Assembly: GCF_023264855.1 (NCBI RefSeq)
Contig: NZ_JAHFUW010000008.1
Coordinates: forward strand, 1 to 64,000
Length of the DNA: 64,000 nucleotides
Direction of reading: 5' to 3'
Source: Herbiconiux sp.
GTDB lineage: Bacteria; Actinomycetota; Actinomycetes; Actinomycetales; Microbacteriaceae
The notes under the pieces were generated by a model. The model was given only the letters and a program-made list of their open reading frames with translations. It was not told where the DNA came from and searched no databases. Position numbers and translations under genes: made by a program. Shown piece after piece: positions 19,761 to 27,198 of this stretch; positions within the stretch are counted from its first letter, which is position 1; each line of letters starts with the position of its first letter.

Positions 19761-21100
19761 TGGCCCGCCCCTGGGGTGGGGTCGGTGGCGGGTGCGCTCG
19801 TGGGGGTGGGCGTGGCCGTGCCGGTGGGTGCGGGGGTCGCCGATCCGTCGCCCCCCAGCTGGGTCTCGGTGCCGGTGGCCGCCGCGTCGCTCAGCCGCTT
19901 CACGATCTCCAGCGCCGCGGTGACGGAGTCGGCGCTGATGGTGTTCTCGACCTGACGCTGCGTGTACGGAGGCAGCACCTCGGTGGTGATGTCGGTCTCC
20001 TGGAAGACGTGCGAGAGCTCGATCGGGCCGACGGTCTGCTGGATGCCCTGGAAGATGGCGACGGTTCCGTCGGAGCTGCCCACGTAGTAGCGGGTCTGCG
20101 TCCAGCGGTAGCCGGCGTACAGGCCCGCGGCGATCAGGGCGAGCACCACGAGGGCGCCGACCAGCCAGGTGACCTTGCGGCGCCGGCTGCGGCGGCGGTC
20201 TTCTTCGATCAGCTCGTCGAGGTAGTCGTCCGACTCGGCCTCGAAGTGGCTCACCGCGGGCGTGCGGTGCAGGCGGAGGCCGGGGCGCGAGGAGCGGCGG
20301 CCGGGCTGCTGCTCGAAGGCGATCGGAAGCGCGGCCGAGCCGACCAGCACCGGGCTGGTCTCCGGCGTCTCGATCGACTGGTGCACATCCACCACCACGA
20401 CGGTGACGTTGTCGGGGGCGCCGTGATCCAGGCTGGCCTTCACCAGCGCGTTCGCGGCATCCTTGGGCTGGATGTTGCTGCCCAGGATCTTCTCGATGTC
20501 TTCGGGCTCGATGACCCCCGAGAGGCCGTCGGAGCAGAGCATCCAGCGGTCGCCCGGGCGGGTGTCCATCACCTGCAGGTCGACCTCTGGGGCCGCGTCG
20601 ACGTCGCCGAGCACGCGCATCAGCACCGAGCGGCGCGGGTGGGTCTTCGCCTCCTCGGGCGTGATGCGGCCGGAGTCGACCAGGCGCTGCACGAAGGTGT
20701 GGTCGATGGTGATCTGGGTGAGCGCGTCGTCGCGCAGGCGGTAGACCCGGGAGTCGCCGATGTGGGCGAGGGCGACGCTCTGGCCCACTCGCACCAGGGC
20801 GCTGAGCGTGGTGCCCATGCCGGTGAGCTCCGGATGCTCGTAGACGGTCTCGGTGAGCACGGCGTTGGCCGCGACGATGGCCTCCTGCAGCGCGAACTCG
20901 GCGTCGACCGCCGAGGTGTACTGGCCGTCGATCTCGATCAGCCGCTTGAGCGCCAGGGCGCTCGCCACGTCGCCGCCCGCGTGACCGCCCATCCCGTCGG
21001 CCACGGCGAAGAGGGTCTCGCCCGCGTACCCGGAGTCCTGGTTGTTGGAGCGGATCTTGCCGACATGGGAGACGGCCGCGCTCACGGTCACGATCGCCAT
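19757..21100 (-). CDS. pstP: PP2C-family protein phosphatase
   Basis: 447 aa. The N-terminal PP2C domain (about 1-235) shows SHVGKIRSNNQD, ADGMGGHAGG, GDSRVYR, CSDGLSGV and APDNVTVVVVD, the metal-binding aspartates of the family. A helix at about 300-320 anchors it, followed by an extracellular part of about 125 residues that ends in Pro/Thr repeats. PstP removes phosphate from PknA/PknB and their targets (FHA proteins, PBPs). Encoded directly after fhaB, 3 bases away, and overlapping rodA by 4 bases. Confidence 0.96.
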   Translation of the reverse strand: MAIVTVSAAVSHVGKIRSNNQDSGYAGETLFAVADGMGGHAGGDVASALALKRLIEIDGQYTSAVDAEFALQEAIVAANAVLTETVYEHPELTGMGTTLSALVRVGQSVALAHIGDSRVYRLRDDALTQITIDHTFVQRLVDSGRITPEEAKTHPRRSVLMRVLGDVDAAPEVDLQVMDTRPGDRWMLCSDGLSGVIEPEDIEKILGSNIQPKDAANALVKASLDHGAPDNVTVVVVDVHQSIETPETSPVLVGSAALPIAFEQQPGRRSSRPGLRLHRTPAVSHFEAESDDYLDELIEEDRRRSRRRKVTWLVGALVVLALIAAGLYAGYRWTQTRYYVGSSDGTVAIFQGIQQTVGPIELSHVFQETDITTEVLPPYTQRQVENTISADSVTAALEIVKRLSDAAATGTETQLGGDGSATPAPTGTATPTPTSAPATDPTPGAGQ

Positions 21101-21103
21101 GGG

Positions 21104-21721
21104 CTACCGCCGCAGTTCGAAGCTCGTGGCTCCGATTCGGATCGGCGTGTTCAGGGGCACGTGCGTGGGCGAGGTGACCCGCTGGCCGTCGAGGAAGGTC
21201 CCGTTGGTGGAATCGAGGTCTTGGATGACCCACTCCTCGCTCCACACCATCAGGCGGGCGTGGTGCGTGGAGGTGTAGTCGTCGCGGATGACGACGCTGG
21301 AGTCGGAGGAGCGGCCGATCGTGAGGGGCTCGGTGCCGAGGGGGATCTCGCTGCCGGCCTTGGTGCCGGAGGTGATGACCAGGCGCCGGGCGTTGGCGGT
21401 GCTGGCGTGCGGCGGGCCGCTCAGTTCGGTGCCGGGGGCCGGCACGAAGGTGGGCACCTTGGGGGCCGGAGGGGCGGCCGCTGCTGCGGCACCGGCAACG
21501 GCTGCTGCGGCCCCTGCGGCCACCGGGGCCTGGCCGGCGCCGGATGCCGCCCCGGAGCCGGCGGCGGATGCAGCGCCGCTCGTCGCGGCGGGGGCCTCGC
21601 GCAGCTTGCGAACGCGCTGGCCGAACAGGTCGGAACGCATCGCGTACACCACGATGAAGATGAACACCCAGAGCAACGCCAGGAAGGCGAGCTGCAGGAT
21701 GAGGAGTGTCAGTTCGCTCAT
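21104..21721 (-). CDS. fhaB: FHA-domain membrane protein (FhaB/FipA-like)
   Basis: 205 aa. An N-terminal membrane helix (about 4-27) is followed by an Ala/Gly/Pro-rich linker (about 40-85) and a C-terminal FHA domain (about 110-205) with IGRSSDSSV, YTSTHHARL and DLDSTNGTFLDG motifs. FHA domains bind phosphothreonine. In mycobacteria FhaB (FipA) is phosphorylated by PknA/PknB and takes part in division at the septum. The second gene of the operon, between fhaA and pstP. Confidence 0.95.
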   Translation of the reverse strand: MSELTLLILQLAFLALLWVFIFIVVYAMRSDLFGQRVRKLREAPAATSGAASAAGSGAASGAGQAPVAAGAAAAVAGAAAAAAPPAPKVPTFVPAPGTELSGPPHASTANARRLVITSGTKAGSEIPLGTEPLTIGRSSDSSVVIRDDYTSTHHARLMVWSEEWVIQDLDSTNGTFLDGQRVTSPTHVPLNTPIRIGATSFELRR

Positions 21722-21729
21722 GTCGCCGC

Positions 21730-22497
21730 CTACCGCCAGAATCCGCCCGGATCGGCCTGGGGCCGACCGTTGGAGGCGGAGCCGGCCGCCGGGGCGCCTG
21801 CTCCCGACGAGCGGGACCCCGATGAGCCGGAGCCCGTTTGGGGAACGACCCGGAAGACGATGCTCGTGCGGCCGATCAGGATGACCGAGTCGGGCTCGAG
21901 GGTGGCGCGCTGGAAGGCCTGGCCGTTCAGCTGCGAGCCGTTGGTGCTGCCGAGGTCGCGCGCCTGGGCGTGCGAGCCGTCCCAGAGGATCTCGACGTGC
22001 TTGCGCGAGGTACCGGTGTCGTCGATGGTGATGTCGGCGTCGCTGCCGCGCCCGATGATGGTGCGCGACTTGGTGATCGGGTAGCGCTGCCCCGCGACGT
22101 CCAGAACCGGCGTCCAGGTGACGTTGCCCTGCACGGTGGAGGACTCGATCCGCACCACGCCCGTCGTGAGCTTCGCATCGCCCTCGAGCTCGATCGACAC
22201 GGCGCCGGCGAACTGGAAGCCCTGCTGGGCCGCGTGCTGGGTGACGATCTGGTGCAGGTCGTCGATCAGGGCCTGGCCGATGCCGGTCATGCGCTGCAGA
22301 TCGGCCGGCGCGAGCAGAACCCGGAAGCTGTTGGGAACCAGGATGCGGTCGCGCGAGACGACGGCCGCGGTGGTGTCGAGCTCGCGTTTCAGGGCCGACG
22401 AGATCTCGACCGGCTGGAGCCCCGAGCGGAAGGTCTTCGCGAATGCGCCGTTGACGGCGCGCTCGAGACCCTTCTCGAAGTTGTCCAGTATTCCCAC
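21730..22497 (-). CDS. fhaA: FHA-domain protein FhaA (DUF3662)
   Basis: 255 aa. The GTG at 22497 is chosen because it gives the family N-terminus MGILDNFEKGLER and has GGGA about 10 bases upstream; the open frame extends 27 codons further without homology. The N-terminal DUF3662 domain (about 1-125) is followed by a short linker and an FHA domain (about 145-225) with IGRGSDADI, DTGTSRKH and DLGSTNGSQLNG motifs. The tail is Gly/Ser/Pro-rich. In Mycobacterium FhaA binds phosphorylated MviN and restrains peptidoglycan synthesis. First gene of the leftward operon that runs to pknB. Confidence 0.95.
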   Translation of the reverse strand: MGILDNFEKGLERAVNGAFAKTFRSGLQPVEISSALKRELDTTAAVVSRDRILVPNSFRVLLAPADLQRMTGIGQALIDDLHQIVTQHAAQQGFQFAGAVSIELEGDAKLTTGVVRIESSTVQGNVTWTPVLDVAGQRYPITKSRTIIGRGSDADITIDDTGTSRKHVEILWDGSHAQARDLGSTNGSQLNGQAFQRATLEPDSVILIGRTSIVFRVVPQTGSGSSGSRSSGAGAPAAGSASNGRPQADPGGFWR

Positions 22498-22566
22498 GTC
22501 AGATCGTTCCCATTCTCCCGGCACTGCTCCGATGATGTTACTTGCCTTGCGTGGCAATCCACCTAA

Positions 22567-22618
22567 GGAGGCGCTCAAGAGCGCCTCCTACCCACCCGAT
22601 GGGGCGCCCGAGGGCGCC
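22567..22618. repeat. Two GC-rich hairpins upstream of fhaA
   Basis: Two inverted repeats in tandem. The first is 10 bp, GGAGGCGCTC and its complement with a 2-base centre (22567-22588). The second is GGCGCCC and GGGCGCC around GA (22603-22618). They lie in the 197-base gap between fhaA (leftward) and tRNA-Leu (rightward), so they sit in the leader or promoter zone of the operon. Role unknown. Confidence 0.55.
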
Positions 22619-22694
22619 TTCGATGCCCTTCGGAGCGTGCCTTGACGTGCGAGTTCGCGACCATCGCATCCGTCGTGCTAATCTCTCCTAGTTC

Positions 22695-22778
22695 GCGCGA
22701 GTGGCGGAATTGGCAGACGCGCTGGCTTCAGGTGCCAGTGCCCGCAAGGGCGTGGGGGTTCAAGTCCCCCCTCGCGCA
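22695..22778 (+). tRNA. tRNA-Leu (anticodon CAG)
   Basis: An 84-base tRNA with the long variable arm typical of leucine. The acceptor arms GCGCGAG and CTCGCGC pair fully. The anticodon loop TTCAGGT reads CAG, and the T arm contains GGGGGTTCAAGTCCCCC. The 3' CCA is not encoded. A tRNA-Leu directly beside fhaA is conserved in mycobacteria. Confidence 0.97.
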
Positions 22779-22785
22779 CGAACGC

Positions 22786-22826
22786 AAGGGTCCGACTTCC
22801 CGGAGTACCAGGGAGTTCGGGCCCTT
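22786..22826 (+). terminator. Terminator-like hairpin after tRNA-Leu
   Basis: Imperfect stem with AAGGG and CCCTT ends and inner TCCGACTTCCC and GGGAGTTCGGG arms, 7 bases after the tRNA. It is followed by a short pyrimidine-rich TCTCCTTT run. Confidence 0.55.
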
Positions 22827-22882
22827 CTCCTTTGCGGACCCTCTCCGTTTCTGCCCCGCTTCTCAGGCTCGGTCGGCCAGGC

Positions 22883-23653
22883 TCAGCGGGGGACGAGCAT
22901 CCGGTCGAGGGCCTCGGTGATGTCGTCGCGCACGCGAGCGTCGGGGGTCGTCGACTCGCCGTCGCCGGGCTGGGGGCCGTAGTCGCCGAACTGGGCGTGG
23001 TTCGCGCCCTCGATCACGACGAAGTCGGTCTCGGCGGGCAGCTGGGCGCGGGAGGCCTCGATCTTGGCGGGGGTGCTGAGGCCGTCGTTGCTCGCGGAGA
23101 TCGACAGCACGGGCTTGCCGAGTCCGGAGGCGTCGCCCGCGCAGTACGAGCCGAAGAGCACCAGGCCCGCGATCGCGTCGTCGGTGGCGTACTGGCAGGC
23201 CTTCACACCGCCGAGTGAATGTCCGCCCACGTACCAGGTGCTCACGTCGGGGGCGAGGGCCGTGAAATCGCCGATCGGGCGCCATTCGAGGATCGCGTAG
23301 TTGGCGATGGGGCGCACGATCACCACGGTGCTGCCCGCCTCGACGGCGCCGCTCAGCTTCTCGGCGTAGGCGAGCGGATCGACCTTGGCACCGGCGAGGA
23401 ACACCAGGCCCACGCCGTTCGACTCGCCGGCGGGGGAGAGCACGACGGATCCGTAGCTGTACTGCACGTCGACCGCCGAGTTGCCGGCGAGGGCGAGCAC
23501 CGGGTCGCGTTCCGCGGCGTACGTGACGTGGGCATCGGCCAGGAACCCCACGATCGCGAGCACCAGGAGCACGACCAGCGCGATCGCTCCGGCTCCGATG
23601 CGGCGGGCGATCGGATGCCGGCGCTGGGCGGGGGAGGATGGTGCGTCGGTCAC
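22883..23653 (-). CDS. Membrane-anchored alpha/beta hydrolase
   Basis: 256 aa, GTG start. A basic N-terminus and one helix (about 18-40) anchor a hydrolase domain that would lie outside the cell. The triad is clear: Ser146 in GGHSLGG, Asp190 in SASNDGL, His219 in GANHAQFG. The latter half resembles dienelactone-hydrolase/alpha-beta hydrolase 5 proteins. Substrate unknown. A TAGGGT hexamer ends 6 bases before the GTG and no Shine-Dalgarno is visible, so the message is probably leaderless. Confidence 0.88.
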   Translation of the reverse strand: MTDAPSSPAQRRHPIARRIGAGAIALVVLLVLAIVGFLADAHVTYAAERDPVLALAGNSAVDVQYSYGSVVLSPAGESNGVGLVFLAGAKVDPLAYAEKLSGAVEAGSTVVIVRPIANYAILEWRPIGDFTALAPDVSTWYVGGHSLGGVKACQYATDDAIAGLVLFGSYCAGDASGLGKPVLSISASNDGLSTPAKIEASRAQLPAETDFVVIEGANHAQFGDYGPQPGDGESTTPDARVRDDITEALDRMLVPR

Positions 23654-23659
23654 GGTTCG

Positions 23660-23665
23660 ACCCTA
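23660..23665 (-). promoter_or_regulatory. -10 element of the alpha/beta hydrolase gene
   Basis: TAGGGT on the minus strand, 6 bases before the GTG at 23653; leaderless arrangement. Confidence 0.45.
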
Positions 23666-23709
23666 TCCCCGGGCACCGACGTCAGCGGGGTGCCCGGGCA
23701 GCAGGGGGG

Positions 23710-25038
23710 TCAGCGGCCGAGACCGAGGGTGTCGTACCGGGCGAGCGCGTCGGCATCCGTCGCCCGGGTGGCGGCCCGGCGCGCGCCGTCGAGGGCCGCC
23801 ACCGGATCGGCCTCCTGCCGCGCCAGGTCGAGTTCGTGACGGGCGGCGGCGAGACGGGTGCGGGCATCCGGACCCACCCGGCCACGGCCGGCGGCGATGG
23901 CGTCATCGGCCGTGCGGATGTGGCTCTCGGCGATCGCGATGGCACCCACCAGGGCCGAGCGGGCCGAGTCGAGCCGCTGCTGCGCCGTGCGGGCGATGGC
24001 GAGGGTGTCGTCCAGGCGACCGGCCGCGGCGGCGAGGGCGTCGACGTCGGCGACGGGATCCGCGGCGGTGCGCGCGCGGGCGGTGTCGACGGCGGCCTCC
24101 AGGGCGGCGGAGGCGGCGGTGATCCGCTCTGCGGCCGCCGGGTCTTCGACCGAATCGCGCAGGTGGGCCGCCTCGGTGCGCTGCACTCCGGCGGCGCTCA
24201 GGGCCGTCTCGCGGGCGACCCGGGCGTCGCGCAGGGTCTGACGCATCCGTTCCACCGCGTCCAGCCGGGCCTGTGCCCGTCGAACGGCCGCCTCGGCCTG
24301 CTGCGCCTGGCGTGCCGCGGGAGCGAGGGTGCTCGCGCTGAGGGCGGCCTCGGCGGCGGTCACGTCCCGTTCCGCCGCGTCGAAGGCCTGCTCGACCTCG
24401 TCCGCGGCGCCGGCCACCGGGGCGATCGCCGTGCTCGCATAGGCGTCGGCGAGTTCGGACAGGGTCGCCCGCGCCTCGGGCAGTCGTGCACGCCCGGCGG
24501 CGATCGCGGCGCGCGTGCGGGCGAGGGCGTCGGGGGCCGAGGTCTCGTCGCGCCGGCGTTCCTGGATGCTGCGGGACTGCGCCGTCACGAGCGCGAGCGC
24601 GGAATCGCTGAGACTCAGGATGCGCTTGCTCCAGTCCCTCTGCTGCTGCTCGGTGTCGGGCACCGAGTCGTCGAGCCGCTGCCGCAGCGCGAAGGCCTCC
24701 GAGGCACGCCGGCGGGCCGTGTCGAGGGCCTCGGCGAACTCGATGGCGGCTGCCTCGCCGAACTCGGCCCGGGTGAACTCCACCTCGTCGACGGCTTCGC
24801 GCAGGGCGTCGTCCATCTGCACGAGCTGGATGCTGGCGCGCTTGACGAGTTCGTCGACCGGCAGGCGCACGGGGGCCCCGCCGCCCTGCAGGGCATCGCC
24901 CGTGCTGCGGGTGAGTCGACCCGGTACCGGGCGGCCGAGGCGCCGGCTGCGGCGCCGCAGCAGCGAGGCGCCGACGACCAGGGCGGCGATCACCCCGGCG
25001 AACACGACGAGGCTGGGAAGAAGGGAGAAGTCGCCCAT
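23710..25038 (-). CDS. Coiled-coil membrane protein related to the C-terminal half of TPM-domain proteins
   Basis: 442 aa from the second ATG (25038). It is chosen because TACGAT ends 7 bases before it; an ATG at 25047 is in frame but overlaps that hexamer. One N-terminal helix (about 6-25) is followed by a basic stretch, then an almost continuous alpha-helical, Ala/Arg/Glu-rich region to the end with heptad character. The segment MDDALREAVDEVEFTRAEFG to LRQRLDDSVPDTEQQ resembles the cytoplasmic coiled-coil part of actinobacterial TPM-domain proteins. The extracytoplasmic TPM domain itself is absent. It may be a scaffold at the membrane. Assignment from memory of the family; moderate. Confidence 0.8.
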   Translation of the reverse strand: MGDFSLLPSLVVFAGVIAALVVGASLLRRRSRRLGRPVPGRLTRSTGDALQGGGAPVRLPVDELVKRASIQLVQMDDALREAVDEVEFTRAEFGEAAAIEFAEALDTARRRASEAFALRQRLDDSVPDTEQQQRDWSKRILSLSDSALALVTAQSRSIQERRRDETSAPDALARTRAAIAAGRARLPEARATLSELADAYASTAIAPVAGAADEVEQAFDAAERDVTAAEAALSASTLAPAARQAQQAEAAVRRAQARLDAVERMRQTLRDARVARETALSAAGVQRTEAAHLRDSVEDPAAAERITAASAALEAAVDTARARTAADPVADVDALAAAAGRLDDTLAIARTAQQRLDSARSALVGAIAIAESHIRTADDAIAAGRGRVGPDARTRLAAARHELDLARQEADPVAALDGARRAATRATDADALARYDTLGLGR

Positions 25039-25045
25039 GCCACCC

Positions 25046-25051
25046 ATCGTA
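25046..25051 (-). promoter_or_regulatory. -10 element of the coiled-coil protein gene
   Basis: TACGAT on the minus strand, 7 bases before the ATG at 25038. It decides the start codon, because the upstream in-frame ATG overlaps the hexamer. Confidence 0.45.
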
Positions 25052-25217
25052 GGGAGTGCGGATGGGCGGGGGCTGGCTGTCGGGCCGGGCTGGTGGGCCG
25101 CGCGGTGAGTAGAGATTGCTCATAACGCAGCGGGTGGTCGCTCGAACAGAGTGGGGAGCGGATCCGTCGCACCCGGCGCCCGGATCGCATCACGTCCGTC
25201 GAAATGAGCCCTTCTCC

Positions 25218-26426
25218 ATGTCTGCTTTCCGTGTACCCCGCAAACGATCCCCGCGACCCGGACTGATGGCTACGGCCGTCGTCGCGGGCGCCGGCCTGGC
25301 ACTCGTGGCTGCGGGACCGGTCTTCGCGGCCACGCCGGTGCACGGGGTCGCGCCGGCGGCGCCGCATCCGATCGTCGTGCAGGCTCCCGGGGATCAGATC
25401 TCGGTGTCGGTTCCGGGGGTGGGGCCCGACTTCGGCTACGTCAAGCAGGGCAACGTCATCACGCGCACGATCGAGATCCTGAACGACGGCGTCGATTCGA
25501 TCACCATCGACCCGGCGACCTTCAACGCGCTGGCCGCGCCCTTCACGCTGGTCTCCACCACCATCGTGAAAGGGGTGGCGATCGCGCCTGGCCAGCGCAA
25601 GTCGGTCACGGTCACGTATACCGCTCCCCCTGCCGGAACGAAGTCATCGCAGCTGATCAACCTCCAGCTCGTCGACTTCGATCGACCGGGCACCGGCTCC
25701 TACGCCATGCAGTTCATGGCCGAGTCTCTGGCCACCGACCGGGCGCACTTCGAGGCGACGACCGCGGCGGGCGCGAGCACGGTCGCGTTCGGCTCCGTGA
25801 AAGTGGGAGCGAGCGCCGTCGTGCCGATGAAACTCGTGGTGCAGGGGATCGACCCGTTGTTCTTCAAGGAGAGCGCGATCGAGGTGAAAGACCAGACCGG
25901 CAAGCCCCTGCCCGTGACGGTGTCGAAGTCGTCGTTCGGCAGCGGCAAGACCTTTGCGCCCGGCGACACGGCGACGTTCGAGCTGACCTTCGCCCCGACC
26001 GCTGCGGGCACGTACGACGGCACCGTCACCATCATCGCCCAGGTGATGAACGGCGACCCGGAGACCCCGGCGCTGATCGTCGTGCGTCCCCTGACCGGTT
26101 CGGCGCCGGCCGTCGTGATCCCGACGCCCGCCCCGACTCCGACTCCCGTGCCGACGACGCCGAGCACGCCTACGCCGCGGCCCACCACTGCGCCCGGCAC
26201 GGGCGGCACGGGCGGCTCGGGAACGGGGACCGGCTCCGGTACCGGAACCTCCGGGTCGTCCGTCTCAGGGATCGGCTCCGGGGCCGGGGCGGGCTCGGGC
26301 TCGTCGCTGGCGCACACCGGCGGCTCGCCCGTGATCGGGCTGGGCTTCGCCGGGCTCACGCTGGCTCTGGGTGGCGGCGCCCTCGCGCTCGTGAAGCGCT
26401 CGCGCCGGCGCCTCCAGCGCGACTAG
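25218..26426 (+). CDS. Secreted LAHTG-anchored surface protein
   Basis: 402 aa from ATG 25218. A signal peptide with a basic tip (MSAFRVPRKRS) and cleavage after VFAA is seen, then two beta-rich domains (about 55-160 and 175-300). Both resemble choice-of-anchor/ASPM-SPD-2-type Ig-like folds, with FGSVKVG and FAPTAAGTY motifs. Next come a Pro/Thr-rich spacer (about 300-325) and a Gly/Ser-rich stretch. The C-terminus is a sorting signal: LAHTG at 364-368, a hydrophobic helix and a basic RSRRRLQR tail. Class E sortases prefer LAxTG, so the enzyme at 10829-11644 is a likely partner. The stop shares CTAG with the convergent HAD gene. Confidence 0.88.
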   Translation: MSAFRVPRKRSPRPGLMATAVVAGAGLALVAAGPVFAATPVHGVAPAAPHPIVVQAPGDQISVSVPGVGPDFGYVKQGNVITRTIEILNDGVDSITIDPATFNALAAPFTLVSTTIVKGVAIAPGQRKSVTVTYTAPPAGTKSSQLINLQLVDFDRPGTGSYAMQFMAESLATDRAHFEATTAAGASTVAFGSVKVGASAVVPMKLVVQGIDPLFFKESAIEVKDQTGKPLPVTVSKSSFGSGKTFAPGDTATFELTFAPTAAGTYDGTVTIIAQVMNGDPETPALIVVRPLTGSAPAVVIPTPAPTPTPVPTTPSTPTPRPTTAPGTGGTGGSGTGTGSGTGTSGSSVSGIGSGAGAGSGSSLAHTGGSPVIGLGFAGLTLALGGGALALVKRSRRRLQRD

Positions 26427-27094
26427 AGCAGGGCGTCGCGCAGTTGGTCGACGGAGTGCACGACGGCGATGGCTCCCACCGCCTCGGCGGGGGAGCCGTA
26501 GCCCCACTCCACCATGATCGCGGGTACGCCGTGCGCCGCCGCGCCCTGGACGTCGTGCTCGCGGTCGCCCACCATCACGAGGTTCGAGAGATCCACGTCC
26601 TGAGCCCGCAGTCGCACCAGTGCCTCCTCCACCACGTCGGCCTTGGCGCTGCGGGTCTCGTCTTCGGATGAGCCGCAGATGACGGTGAAGCAGTCCGAGA
26701 GCTCGAGGTGCGCCAGCACGCGGAGCGCCTGGGTCTCGGCCTTCGAGGTGGCGAGGGCCAGCGGAATGCCAGCCGCGTGCAGCGCCCGCACCAGTCCCAC
26801 CATGCCCGGGTAGACCGTCGAGTCACCCTGGGGGCCCTCCGACGCCGCCAGGCCGCGGTAGACGAGCAGCGCCTCCTGGGCCTCCTCGTCGTTCATCGAC
26901 GCGACCTCGCGGAATCCGTCGAGGATCGGCGGGCCGACGAAGGCCACCAACTCCGCCGGCAGCGGCACCGGGCGACCCATCTTCTCGAGTGTGCGGGACA
27001 GCCGGCCGATGATGCCGGGGGCGGAATCGGTGATGGTCCCGTCGAGATCGAAGAGGATGCAGGACCACGGTTTCGCGGGGCTATGGGTAGTCAC
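26423..27094 (-). CDS. HAD-superfamily phosphatase (phosphoglycolate-type)
   Basis: 223 aa from GTG 27094; the open frame extends upstream but the homology starts here. HAD motif I is DLDGTITDS (Asp nucleophile and acid/base Asp), motif II is the serine/threonine in ALATSKAETQ, and motif III/IV is GDREHDVQGA. The helical cap and the sequence IIGRLSRTLEKMGRP fit a phosphoglycolate phosphatase-like subgroup, so it dephosphorylates a small sugar phosphate or related compound. Precise substrate not known. A TAGAAT hexamer ends 7 bases before the GTG (leaderless type). It overlaps the preceding convergent gene by 4 bases. Confidence 0.9.
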   Translation of the reverse strand: MTTHSPAKPWSCILFDLDGTITDSAPGIIGRLSRTLEKMGRPVPLPAELVAFVGPPILDGFREVASMNDEEAQEALLVYRGLAASEGPQGDSTVYPGMVGLVRALHAAGIPLALATSKAETQALRVLAHLELSDCFTVICGSSEDETRSAKADVVEEALVRLRAQDVDLSNLVMVGDREHDVQGAAAHGVPAIMVEWGYGSPAEAVGAIAVVHSVDQLRDALL

Positions 27095-27101
27095 TCGCTC
27101 G

Positions 27102-27107
27102 ATTCTA
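27102..27107 (-). promoter_or_regulatory. -10 element of the HAD gene (leaderless type)
   Basis: TAGAAT on the minus strand, 7 bases before the GTG at 27094. No Shine-Dalgarno in the gap. Confidence 0.5.
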
Positions 27108-27198
27108 CGGTCGAGCCCCGACGGCCCGGAATCCGGGAGGTGGATCATGCCCGCCGGACAGCGAACGCCGGGTTGAGAGGGAATAGAATCGCCCGACC

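Noticed and set aside
18366-21245. Single 959-codon frame covering rodA and more
   Set aside because: The N-terminal 495 residues are an out-of-frame shadow of the phosphatase and fhaB. RodA starts at GTG 19760.
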